Shown in pieces: positions 1-7,412 of a stretch of DNA of 25,920 nt. The stretch is from an uncultured Anaerococcus sp. (lineage in GTDB: Bacteria > Bacillota > Clostridia > Tissierellales > Peptoniphilaceae), in NCBI GenBank assembly GCA_902465755.1, contig CABQOK010000002.1, forward strand, positions 1-25,920, given 5' to 3'. The translations under genes were made by a program, and so were the position numbers. Each line of letters begins with the position of its first letter. Within the stretch, counting starts at the first letter, position 1. The notes under the pieces were generated by a model, which was not told the origin of the DNA, did no database searches, and was given only the letters and a program-made list of their open reading frames with translations.

Positions 1-938
1 AAGAAACTTAGAATCAGATAGGGCTTTTCCCATAACTCTTGCAAGCTCCATAAATCCTCCCTCTACAGATGTTAGAAAGAGTATGAGCCCTATATAGCTA
101 TAAAGTAGTCCTATAGATATTTCCTTAAGTTCATCTTTACTAAGCTTAAAGTATTTATAATTCATTAGGTAAAACACAAGAGTAATTGGAATTATAGCAA
201 AGGAAGCGTTGGTAATTCCACTTAATAAGGCTGAGCTGTTCCCTCCTTCTGCAATTTCCACATTTGTATTTCCAATTGATAAACTCATTAAAATTCCTGC
301 TATAATGGGTCCAGCCGAAGCAATCCCTACAAGTCCAAAGGAATCATCTTCTGACAAATCACCCTTTAGGGAGGCAACACCTAGTCCTAAGGATATGATA
401 AAGGAGTGGTCATTGCTCCTGTAGTAGCCCCTGATGCGTCAAAAGCTATGGCATGGCCAAAGTTATCAGCAAATATCATAAATATGAATATGATAGAGTA
501 TATACCTATCATCAAGCTCGATAGTTTAATCTCCTTAAATATTCTGAAAAGTCCAATAGAAATCATAATCCCAAAACCAAGTGATATTATCATAACTATA
601 AGTTGAGGAGAAAGTCCAACCGCACTAGTTATCTCATTGGCAAGTATCAACAGATCTGGCTCAGCAACAGATATTATAAATCCAATAAATACACCAAAAA
701 TAATAACTGAGATAATCGAATTAAATCTTGCGAGAAACTCTCCCATTATCGCTCCTATTTTTGATATAGACATCTCCACGCCTATCAAAAATACCGCAAG
801 TCCCAATATTCCCCCTACATATCCTAAGAGAAAATTAACTAGTAATTTGCTCTCTACTCCTACAAAAAAGTTAATGATTAAAACTAGAAGGGCTATCGGA
901 ACAACTGCCTTCGTATTGTTTTTTATTTCTTCAAAAAT
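1..938 (-). pseudogene. DUF1538 family membrane protein, frameshifted and cut by window edge
   Basis: The reverse strand encodes a very hydrophobic protein of the DUF1538 type, a membrane family of unknown function. The first part reads KNNTKAVVPIALLVLI, later GLAVFLIGVEMS, and ends ASGATTGAMTTPLSYP then stop. One base is missing near 399-405: in the shifted frame the protein continues at once as FIISLGLGVASLKG, then DSFGLVGIASAGPII, open to base 1. Both halves are clearly the same protein, so this is a one-base deletion (mutation or sequencing error in the CCTTT run). The first half has no in-frame ATG, GTG or TTG near its N-terminus. The best-placed start is an ATT at 938-936, six bases after a GAGGTGAG ribosome site at 952-945. 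It lies downstream of the pta terminator. Confidence 0.75.
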
Positions 939-961
939 ATATTACTCACCTCATTTTTATT

Positions 962-993
962 TAAAGAAAAAGAGGCAATCAAAGGACTGTCTC
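962..993 (-). terminator. Probable terminator after pta
   Basis: On the minus strand GAGACAGTC, a CTTT loop and GATTGCCTC form an imperfect hairpin (one A-C mismatch, one G-U pair), followed by TTTTTCTTT. It lies 18 bases past the pta stop and just before the DUF1538 ribosome site. Confidence 0.55.
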
Positions 994-1010
994 TTCTTCA
1001 TAATAGCTTA

Positions 1011-1994
1011 TTAATTTACAGCTTGAGATGCTGTGATAATTGCTATTTCGTACACGTCTTCTTCAGAACAACCTCTTGAAAGGTCGTTTACTGGTGCGTT
1101 AAGACCTTGTAGTATTGGGCCTAATGCCTTGTATCCACCAAGTCTTTGTGCTATCTTATATCCAATATTTCCTGCTTGTAGGTCTGGGAAGATGAATACA
1201 TTACACTTACCAGCTACATCAGATTCTGGAGCCTTTTGAGCTGCTGTTTTTGGATCGATTGCTGCATCGAATTGGATTTCACCTTCAACCCTTAATTCTG
1301 GATCAAGCTCTAGAGCTCTTTGTTTAGCCTTAGCTACCTTTGTAGCTAAATCGTGGTGAGCTGAGCCGTGAGTTGAGAATGATAATAATGCTACATATGG
1401 GTCCATACCAAAAGATTTAGCACTTTTTGCAGTCTCAACTGCTACTTCTGCAAGCTCATCAGATTCTAGAGTAATATTTACAGCTGTATCTGCAAATACT
1501 AATTGATTTCCATCTGGTCCAATCATTACCATAACTCCTGATACTCTATTAACACCAGGTTTTGTTCTAATAATTTGAAGAGCTGGTCTAATAGTATCTC
1601 CTGTAGTATGAATCGCACCAGATACCATTCCATCTGCATAGCCTGCCTTAACTAACAAAACTCCAAAATAGTTTACATTTGTTTTAAGCAAGAATTCAGC
1701 TTCTTCTTTTGAAGTCTTACCTCTTCTTACTTCAACGAAAATATCAACTAATTTATCGAAATCTTCGAAGTATTGTGGGTTTATGATTTGTAAATCACCA
1801 AGTTTTAGACCTTCTTTGTCAGCAGTTTTTTGGATTTCTCCTTGATCTCCCAAAACTATTGGTGTAAGAAGTCCTTCTTCTTTGTGTCTTAAAGCAGCAG
1901 CTAGAACTCTTGGATCGCTACCTTCTGGTAAAACGATTTTTAAGTTCTTTCCCTCTATGGTCTTTCTTGCGTTTTCTAGTATACCTTTTGGCAT
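1011..1994 (-). CDS. pta: Phosphate acetyltransferase
   Basis: This 327-residue protein is a phosphate acetyltransferase of the short, single-domain type. It interconverts acetyl-CoA plus phosphate with acetyl phosphate plus CoA, the step before acetate kinase in fermentative ATP production. Family sequence is seen throughout: KIVLPEGSDPRVLAAA near residue 20, VSGAIHTTGDTIRPALQII near 125-143, SFSTHGSAHHD near 205, and the C-terminal DLQAGNIGYKIAQRLGG with a closing RGCSEEDVYEIA. The ATG at 1994 follows AGGAGG by five bases. It has its own sigma-A-type promoter (2019-2047) and a weak terminator (962-993), so it appears monocistronic. No acetate kinase gene is in the window. Confidence 0.95.
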   Translation of the reverse strand: MPKGILENARKTIEGKNLKIVLPEGSDPRVLAAALRHKEEGLLTPIVLGDQGEIQKTADKEGLKLGDLQIINPQYFEDFDKLVDIFVEVRRGKTSKEEAEFLLKTNVNYFGVLLVKAGYADGMVSGAIHTTGDTIRPALQIIRTKPGVNRVSGVMVMIGPDGNQLVFADTAVNITLESDELAEVAVETAKSAKSFGMDPYVALLSFSTHGSAHHDLATKVAKAKQRALELDPELRVEGEIQFDAAIDPKTAAQKAPESDVAGKCNVFIFPDLQAGNIGYKIAQRLGGYKALGPILQGLNAPVNDLSRGCSEEDVYEIAIITASQAVN

Positions 1995-2018
1995 TTAGTC
2001 CTCCTATTTTTTGTTTCT

Positions 2019-2047
2019 ATAATATAACTATACCCATTAAATTTCAA
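2019..2047 (-). promoter_or_regulatory. Sigma-A promoter of pta
   Basis: The minus strand carries TTGAAA (2047-2042), a 17-bp spacer and TATTAT (2024-2019), 25 bases before the pta ATG. Confidence 0.7.
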
Positions 2048-2067
2048 ACGTAAGCTTAGTTATTTTA

Positions 2068-2535
2068 TTAACTTTTTGCTTTATTTAAAGCTTCTAGCTC
2101 ATTAGTGGCTAGGTCCTTTTCGCTTGCTCCGTTAACAATTTCCTTAAGGTAAACTGTGGAGCCTTCGTTTGTATAAAGACTGGTCAGAACTATACCATTA
2201 TGAAAATTATCAAGCAAACATAGGCTAAAAGATAAACTTCCAGTCTGTCCATCAAAAGCATCGAAATTTACCACAGCCATATTGCTTACGGCACCCATAG
2301 TAGTATCTTTAGCTTCGATTGCCCTTTGATCTATTGTTCTAATTTCTTTGTTTGAACTTTCTATTCTATCGTTGATTGAAACCAAAAGTTCCTCTAAGTT
2401 AACATCTGTGTTATTTCCTCTTAAAAGATGGTCATATCTTTGCTTTTGCCTTCTTATCCTATTATTCATTGACATAATAAAGGCGAATTCAACCACAACT
2501 AAGACGAATAATATCCCTATAAATACTCCTGTCAT
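2068..2535 (-). CDS. DUF4446 family membrane-anchored protein
   Basis: This 155-residue protein starts with one transmembrane segment (about residues 3-24, TGVFIGILFVLVVVEFAFIM). A basic, coiled-coil-like stretch (RIRRQKQRYDHLL to about residue 75) follows, and then a compact domain with VVNFDAFDGQTGSLSFSLCLLD and GIVLTSLYTNEGSTVYLKEI. The C-terminal pattern is that of DUF4446, an uncharacterised family often found next to parB in low-GC Gram-positives. Its ATG overlaps the stop of the preceding gene by one base (TAATG), so translation is probably coupled. It is the last gene of the cinA-parA-parB run. The function is unknown; a role near the origin or membrane is only suggested by position. 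Confidence 0.8.
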   Translation of the reverse strand: MTGVFIGILFVLVVVEFAFIMSMNNRIRRQKQRYDHLLRGNNTDVNLEELLVSINDRIESSNKEIRTIDQRAIEAKDTTMGAVSNMAVVNFDAFDGQTGSLSFSLCLLDNFHNGIVLTSLYTNEGSTVYLKEIVNGASEKDLATNELEALNKAKS

Positions 2536-3047
2536 TATTTCCTTCCTTCGATAATTTCAACATTTTTTTGATACAAATTCTCACACTTTTCTACAACTGA
2601 CTCGTAGTCATAAATTTCTTTAGTATATTTTAGATTAACTTCAATAGTAGGCATGGCACAGATTATAGCTTCTTTTAAAAGATTATTTGCTATAATTCCA
2701 TCAGATAGATTCCTTCCCCTCAGAAGTATAGGAGAAAATTGTTCTAAAGCCTTAAGAGAAATATCCACCATCTCGATTTGAGGTCTAGCCGCTTCGATAA
2801 AGTATTTTTCCTCAAAGTTCTCTTTCTTTATCTCAGCTATTAACTTCTTGGTTGCGTCGACATCCTCTTGAATAAGTTCTGTAAGCCTTTGGCTAATATA
2901 TGTTTCACATGAAACATCTCCCATCATATTAATAAGGTTGACTGCCATATTAGCCACAAGTATTACAACAGCTCCTCCTCCTGGGTTGGGTCTCATGTTT
3001 TTAATCTCTGTAAGAAGCCTTTCTACACTCATGTCAACTATCTTCAT
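2535..3047 (-). CDS. Cyclodeaminase/cyclohydrolase-fold protein
   Basis: The 170-residue product resembles the small helical family that includes formimino-THF cyclodeaminase and methenyl-THF cyclohydrolase (FchA). The hallmark is the N-terminal PNPGGGAVVILVANMAVNLINMM (about 20-42, family pattern PGGGSxAA), and a LLRGRNLSDGIIANNLLKEAI stretch fits the family's later helices. The usual GGGS is GGGA here and the family's small-residue helix is more bulky, so catalysis is uncertain. The ATG at 3047 is preferred over the in-frame TTG at 3053 and GTG at 3050 because GGAG lies eight bases before it. It overlaps the parB stop, and a parS site (2901-2916) lies inside the gene. No other folate gene is adjacent. 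Confidence 0.7.
   Translation of the reverse strand: MKIVDMSVERLLTEIKNMRPNPGGGAVVILVANMAVNLINMMGDVSCETYISQRLTELIQEDVDATKKLIAEIKKENFEEKYFIEAARPQIEMVDISLKALEQFSPILLRGRNLSDGIIANNLLKEAIICAMPTIEVNLKYTKEIYDYESVVEKCENLYQKNVEIIEGRK
2901..2916. other. parS-like site 1
   Basis: TGTTTCACATGAAACA matches the Bacillus parS consensus TGTTTCACGTGAAACA at 15 of 16 bases. It lies inside the cyclodeaminase-fold gene, about 120 bp beyond parB, and encodes V-S-C-E-T there. Confidence 0.85.
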
Positions 3048-3888
3048 CACCAAGTCTCCAATAAATGTTTTCTATATCATCGACTGTGAAACAATCTATT
3101 ATCAGTTTGTAAACTTTTCCTGTTTTGTCTATTTTTACCTTAGACCCTACCTTTTCCATAAATTTTTCTTCATAATCCTCTAAAAGAATCTTGTCTATAT
3201 CACTAAGACCATCTGCTTTTTCGTTTTTTTTCTCCTTAGTTTTATTTTTATTGCTAATTTTTTCTGCATCTCTTACATTTAATTTTTTGTTTATAAAGCC
3301 ATCAAGAGCTTTCTTTCGTTCGTCTTGATCCTTTATAGATAGGAGAGTCCTTGCTTGGGAGGCGGAAATTTTCCTATTAGCCAAGGCTTCTGTTTCATCC
3401 TTATTTAACTTCAATAGTCTTATAGTATTTGCTATATAAGACCTAGATTTACCCATAGACTTAGATATTTCTTCCTGGGTCATTGAAAAATCATCTATGA
3501 GTTTCTTATAGGCTTCCGCCTCCTCAAGAGCACTTAGGTCCTCTCTTTGAATATTTTCTACTAGAGAAAGGATATCAATATCCTTTTGATCAAAATCTCT
3601 AACTATAGCGTCGATTTTCTTAAGTCCAGCGTAAACGCTAGCCCTATATCTTCTCTCACCAGCTATGATCTCATATTTGCCATTATTTTTGCTTAAAACA
3701 ATAGGATTTAGGAGCCCATATTCTTTTATGGATTCAGCAAGTTCTTCGATATTTTCAAAATTTTTCCTAGGCTGATCGCTTCTTGCTTCAATTAAATTTA
3801 TATCAATTTTTTCTATGCTTGTTATATCTTCTTCCACTTCAGGTATGAGAGCCGATAGGCCTCTGCCTAAGGTTTTTCTTCCTGTCAT
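3034..3888 (-). CDS. parB: Chromosome partitioning protein ParB (Spo0J)
   Basis: ParB binds parS, spreads as a CTP-dependent clamp, and directs origin segregation with ParA and SMC loading. The 284-residue product has the expected parts. The N-terminal basic motif GRGLSALIPE (9-18) contacts ParA. The CTP-binding domain has LLNPIVL and the GERRYRAS box (77-84), then VENIQREDLSALEEAEAY. A helix-turn-helix follows (TQEEISKSMGKSRSYIANTIRLLKL, 137-161). After a lysine-rich linker (210-226) comes a dimerisation tail. The ATG at 3888 is favoured over a GTG at 3897 because AGGTG sits six bases upstream and MTGRKTLGRGL is the usual family start. It begins just past the parA stop. Confidence 0.95.
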   Translation of the reverse strand: MTGRKTLGRGLSALIPEVEEDITSIEKIDINLIEARSDQPRKNFENIEELAESIKEYGLLNPIVLSKNNGKYEIIAGERRYRASVYAGLKKIDAIVRDFDQKDIDILSLVENIQREDLSALEEAEAYKKLIDDFSMTQEEISKSMGKSRSYIANTIRLLKLNKDETEALANRKISASQARTLLSIKDQDERKKALDGFINKKLNVRDAEKISNKNKTKEKKNEKADGLSDIDKILLEDYEEKFMEKVGSKVKIDKTGKVYKLIIDCFTVDDIENIYWRLGDEDS

Positions 3889-3889
3889 C

Positions 3890-4732
3890 TTATTCACCTA
3901 TCAATTCTTGGGCGAGCATTTTATAAGCAGTCGCACCCTTCGACCTTTCTTCATATTCTAAGACAGACTTACCATACGATGGAGCTTCAGCGAGTCTTAC
4001 ATTTCTTGGAATCATCGTCTTAAATACCTTGTTTTTAAAATATGATTTAACTTCTTCTACTACCTCATAGGATAAATTTGTCCTCTTATCGAACATAGTT
4101 AAAAGTACTCCTTCTATCTCAAGGTCTTTATTTAAGGAATCCTTAACGAGTTTATAGGTATTCATCAATTCACTTACACCCTCTAAGGCATAGTATTCTG
4201 TCTGAATAGGAATTATTATAGAGTCACTAGCAACAAGAGCATTGATTGATAGAAGTCCCAAACTTGGTGGACAATCAATTAAGATAAAATCGTACTCTTC
4301 TTCAATTTTTCCTAATATTTCCCTTAAGACTTCTGTCCTTGAAACTGGATCAAGATTTACAAGTTCAACCTCAAGACCTGATAAAGAAGACTCCGATTTA
4401 ATTAGAAGTACTCCTGAATCTGTCTTTTTTATATATTTAGAAAAATCAATTTTCTTTTCAGCTTCTTTACTAGCTTTTTTATCTTCTGCCGTTTCTTCTA
4501 ATTCTTCACTCTGTTCTTTTTCTTCATCTTCTTTATCATCCAAAATCTCGTAAAATAAATCATAAACCGAATCCCCCTCTTTATCAACTCCCAATCCTGT
4601 GGTCGTATTTGCCTGAGGATCCATATCTATAACAAGAACTTTCTTTCCTTCTTTAACTAAGGCGACTGAAAGATTTACTACACTTGTAGTTTTCCCTACC
4701 CCGCCTTTTTGATTAAATATTGATACTATCAT
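3890..4732 (-). CDS. parA: Chromosome partitioning ATPase ParA (Soj)
   Basis: ParA is the ATPase partner of ParB; in Bacillus, Soj also controls DnaA. The protein shows a deviant Walker A KGGVGKTT (9-16), DMDPQANTT (36-44), Walker B FILIDCPPSLG (149-159) and the typical close SYGKSVLEYEERSKGATAY. At 280 residues it is nearly 30 longer than the usual 250-255. The extra length is one highly charged insertion at about 65-93, rich in D, E and K, between VYDLFYEIL and the FSKYIKKT strand. Its ATG lies in the last codons of cinA (20-base overlap), with GAGGT as ribosome site, so it is co-translated with cinA. parB follows directly. Confidence 0.94.
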   Translation of the reverse strand: MIVSIFNQKGGVGKTTSVVNLSVALVKEGKKVLVIDMDPQANTTTGLGVDKEGDSVYDLFYEILDDKEDEEKEQSEELEETAEDKKASKEAEKKIDFSKYIKKTDSGVLLIKSESSLSGLEVELVNLDPVSRTEVLREILGKIEEEYDFILIDCPPSLGLLSINALVASDSIIIPIQTEYYALEGVSELMNTYKLVKDSLNKDLEIEGVLLTMFDKRTNLSYEVVEEVKSYFKNKVFKTMIPRNVRLAEAPSYGKSVLEYEERSKGATAYKMLAQELIGE

Positions 4733-5924
4733 ACTTACCTCTCATTAAAGTTATAGCCAGATCAATCGCCCTGTTTTTCGCTCTCAATCTAACCCTATTT
4801 CTATCACCTTTGAAATTATATTCCTTTAGGATATACTCTCCCTTATACAAAAGACCTACGAAAACCTTGCCAAGATGGGCATAACCTGTTGTAGCTATGG
4901 TCAAGTCAGCCTTAGTTCTAGTAAAAAGTCCATCAAGCATTTCCTTTAGTACTTCACTACTTACTACATCATAATTCTCGATTGTTTCATATGAAACATT
5001 TAGTAAATTATGTTTAGAGGAATTGGCATATGTAATATAACTTTCCTTAATTACATCACTTGCCCCATCAATATCTATAATAGAGCTTGCTATTAAACCA
5101 CCAGTAAAAGATTCTGCAGTTGAGACAAACTCGCTTCTTTCTCTAAGAATATCTATTAAAACTTCTTCTTTTCTCTTATCTTCAAAAGTTATAAGATAAT
5201 CTCCTAGAGATTCTTTCACTTTATCTATTCCTTTAGTTAAAAGTTCATCAACTTCCGATTCACTTTTTCCACTTGCAGTTATCCTCAATATACATCCGTT
5301 ATCTGTCGCATAGGGACTTATGGTAGGATTTTCTCCACTTAGGTCTACCCTACTTGCCATATCCCATTCACCAAGAAAGGCTGTCTTTGCTGTGATAGAT
5401 TTTATAAAAGAATCTTTCATGATGTGTTTTACGACTTCTTTATCAAACATATAAGTCATTTCATGAGGTGGACCTGGTAAGAGTACAAATTTAGTCTTAT
5501 CAGAATCAATGATACAACCCGGTGCAGTTCCCTTTGGATTGTCTAATATTATAGAATCTTCAGGAAATATCGCTTGTTTTTTGTTAATTTCGATAGCTCT
5601 GTCATCTTTAGAAAAATAGTCTTCCAAGGCCCTTAATGACTTCTTATCTACAATTAGCTTGTCTTTTTGGGCAACTTTTATTACTACTTCTTTAGTTATA
5701 TCATCCTCTGTTGGTCCAAGACCTCCTGTTATGAAGACATAATCGTAGAATCCATCAGCTTCTTCTAAGACAGCTTTAAGTCTATTGAAGTTATCTCCAA
5801 CAGTTACCATCTTATAAACATTGATTCCCATCTCTTTTAGATGGCTTGCTATGTATTGTGAATTCGTATCTACTATATTTCCTAATAAAATTTCAGTTCC
5901 CACTGAACAAATTAAAGCTTGCAT
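4713..5924 (-). CDS. cinA: CinA family protein (MPT-binding fold plus NMN deamidase domain)
   Basis: The 403-residue protein has the two-part CinA layout. An N-terminal molybdopterin-binding-like domain (about 1-165) carries GTEILLGNIVDTNSQYIA, TGGLGPTEDD (67-76) and LLPGPPHEM (148-156). A C-terminal PncC-type nicotinamide-nucleotide amidase domain (about 255-400) follows. Family members recycle pyridine nucleotides through ADP-ribose pyrophosphatase and NMN deamidase activities and are often competence- or damage-linked. The domain signature is TAESFTGG (269-276), where the family normally has Cys in place of Phe; the neighbouring Ser is kept. The ATG at 5924 follows AAGGAG by six bases; upstream in-frame starts lie in the terminator region and are rejected. 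It heads the parA-parB run. A parS-like site lies inside. Confidence 0.93.
   Translation of the reverse strand: MQALICSVGTEILLGNIVDTNSQYIASHLKEMGINVYKMVTVGDNFNRLKAVLEEADGFYDYVFITGGLGPTEDDITKEVVIKVAQKDKLIVDKKSLRALEDYFSKDDRAIEINKKQAIFPEDSIILDNPKGTAPGCIIDSDKTKFVLLPGPPHEMTYMFDKEVVKHIMKDSFIKSITAKTAFLGEWDMASRVDLSGENPTISPYATDNGCILRITASGKSESEVDELLTKGIDKVKESLGDYLITFEDKRKEEVLIDILRERSEFVSTAESFTGGLIASSIIDIDGASDVIKESYITYANSSKHNLLNVSYETIENYDVVSSEVLKEMLDGLFTRTKADLTIATTGYAHLGKVFVGLLYKGEYILKEYNFKGDRNRVRLRAKNRAIDLAITLMRGKYDSINI
4983..4998. other. parS-like site 2 (fully palindromic variant)
   Basis: TGTTTCATATGAAACA is a perfect 16-bp palindrome and matches the parS consensus at 14 of 16 bases; only the two central bases differ. 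It lies inside cinA and encodes V-S-Y-E-T. Confidence 0.7.
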
Positions 5925-5955
5925 CTTTACTCCTTTTTCTATCTTATATTCTACC

Positions 5956-5983
5956 ACAAAAAAAGCTCTTTAAAAAAGAGCTT
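5956..5983 (-). terminator. Terminator of the mnmE-to-CPBP run
   Basis: On the minus strand AAGCTCTTT, a TTT loop and AAAGAGCTT form a perfect 9-bp stem, followed by a run of T. It separates the mnmE-mnmG-rsmG-CPBP unit from cinA. Confidence 0.85.
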
Positions 5984-6015
5984 AATGTAAAAGTAAATTA
6001 GCTATCGTGTTTTTA

Positions 6016-6753
6016 TCAATTAATAGCTATCCCTTCTTTTCTAAAGTCCATCAAAAACTTAATGGCAAATCCTATAGCTATAATACAAATTATACCTAAA
6101 ACTTCGTTATAGACCGGAAATACAGCTACCAGATTATTCACCATATGAACCAAAATGACTTCCTTTATATTTCTTCTACAATAATAGATATATCCCAGAA
6201 CTAAACCTATAAATAAAGTGTTAAGTCCTTGAATTAAATTTAGGTGATAGATAGCAAAAGTAAGGGCCGTAATTATTATCTTTGCCTTAGGACTTTTTTT
6301 GACTTCTGCAAAGAGTATTCCCCTAAACAAATACTCTTCAAGAATTGGGGCGAGTATTACTACACTTAGAATCATCAAAGCATACTCGTAATTATTAGAA
6401 AAGGATAGAGCCTCATTTAATGTCTCTATTACATTATTAACATATGCATTATTTTCAAAAATTTTCATTATGGCCGAAACCAATAGGTTTCCAAAGCCAG
6501 CAAGACCTAGGCCGATGATGACCAATTTATAAGTATCATCCTTTAGACTCTCTATGTTTATATAAGCGTCGTCATATTTATCTCTATACTTATCAGATCT
6601 AATCTTTACGAAAATTACTACAAAAATTAATTTAGTTACTTGAGTTATTACTAGATAGTAAAGGGGTTGGACCTCTCCTAGAATTAATCCTGAAAGAATC
6701 CCGACTCCTATATCATAAAGTATATTTACTATTAGAAAAATTATAGCTATCAT
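6016..6753 (-). CDS. CPBP family intramembrane metalloprotease
   Basis: This 245-residue multipass membrane protein belongs to the CPBP (Abi/CAAX-protease-like) family of glutamic-type intramembrane proteases. All three family motifs are present: PILEEYLFRG (EExxxR), TFAIYHLN (FxxxH) and LVHMVNNLVAV (HxxxN). Hydrophobic segments fill most of the length, beginning with IIFLIVNILYDIGVGILSGLIL. The ATG at 6753 is chosen because AAGGAG lies six bases upstream; the longer frame to 6783 would translate the parS site and is rejected. It follows rsmG after a 26-bp gap made up mainly of a parS site, and is the last gene before a strong terminator. The substrate is unknown; members include CAAX-type processing enzymes and bacteriocin-immunity proteins. 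Confidence 0.88.
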   Translation of the reverse strand: MIAIIFLIVNILYDIGVGILSGLILGEVQPLYYLVITQVTKLIFVVIFVKIRSDKYRDKYDDAYINIESLKDDTYKLVIIGLGLAGFGNLLVSAIMKIFENNAYVNNVIETLNEALSFSNNYEYALMILSVVILAPILEEYLFRGILFAEVKKSPKAKIIITALTFAIYHLNLIQGLNTLFIGLVLGYIYYCRRNIKEVILVHMVNNLVAVFPVYNEVLGIICIIAIGFAIKFLMDFRKEGIAIN

Positions 6754-6763
6754 AAAATCTCCT

Positions 6764-6779
6764 TGTTTCACATGAAACA
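6764..6779. other. parS-like site 3
   Basis: TGTTTCACATGAAACA, 15 of 16 to the parS consensus. It fills the short gap between rsmG and the CPBP protease gene and is the only intergenic site of the five. Confidence 0.87.
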
Positions 6780-7412
6780 TCATAGAGGAGATTTCTTTGG
6801 TAAGTTTTTCCCTCTTGGATATTTCTTCTTAGTTTTCCTAACTTTCTCTACTACTATATTTACCCTCTCATTGCCATCCAAGTCAAAACTATCTGTCTTT
6901 ATTACTTTTCCTCCTAGAATATCTATAGCCTTTTTCGCCGCTTCTAATTCTTCGTCTGCCCTAGGTCCTTTAAGAGCTATAAAAATTCCACCTACTTTAA
7001 GCATAGGAAGGCAATATTCTGAAAGGGTGGACATGTTCGCTACCGCTCTTGATACTACAACATCATATGTTTCTCTTTCTTCTTTGGCGAAGTCTTCTGC
7101 CCTAGTGTGGATGGCTCTTGCATTTGTAAGTCCTAATTTGTCTATAACTTCGTTCATAAACTTTACTTTTTTATTAACAGAATCAATGAGAGTGAGGTCA
7201 ATATCCTTTTCAATCCTTAAAGGTATGCCAGGAAATCCAGCTCCAGCTCCTATGTCTAGGACCCTATCTCCTTCTTTAATATAGTCGAGTACTGTGAGTG
7301 AATCCTTGAAATGTTTGATCTCAATTTCATCGGGATCTGTTATCGCCGTGAGATTGGTGTGGCTATTTACCTCTAGCAAATAATCCATATATATTTTATA
7401 TACCTTATCCAT
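6780..7412 (-). CDS. rsmG: 16S rRNA (guanine-N7) methyltransferase RsmG
   Basis: RsmG (GidB) methylates N7 of the guanine at E. coli position 527 in 16S rRNA; its loss gives low-level streptomycin resistance in several species. The 210-residue protein has the SAM-binding glycine motif [15 protein letters not shown] (about 49-63), [12 protein letters not shown] (near 120) and [12 protein letters not shown]. It is about 30 residues shorter than the usual 235-240; the loss is at the N-terminus, since the product begins close to the conserved [16 protein letters not shown] segment. The ATG overlaps the end of mnmG by eight bases with GGAGAG before it. The tail is basic ([14 protein letters not shown]). 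Confidence 0.94.
   Translation of the reverse strand: MDKVYKIYMDYLLEVNSHTNLTAITDPDEIEIKHFKDSLTVLDYIKEGDRVLDIGAGAGFPGIPLRIEKDIDLTLIDSVNKKVKFMNEVIDKLGLTNARAIHTRAEDFAKEERETYDVVVSRAVANMSTLSEYCLPMLKVGGIFIALKGPRADEELEAAKKAIDILGGKVIKTDSFDLDGNERVNIVVEKVRKTKKKYPRGKNLPKKSPL

Noticed and set aside
3083..3096. Half parS (TGTGAAACA) in parB
   Set aside because: The left half-site is absent, so it does not form the 16-bp palindrome.
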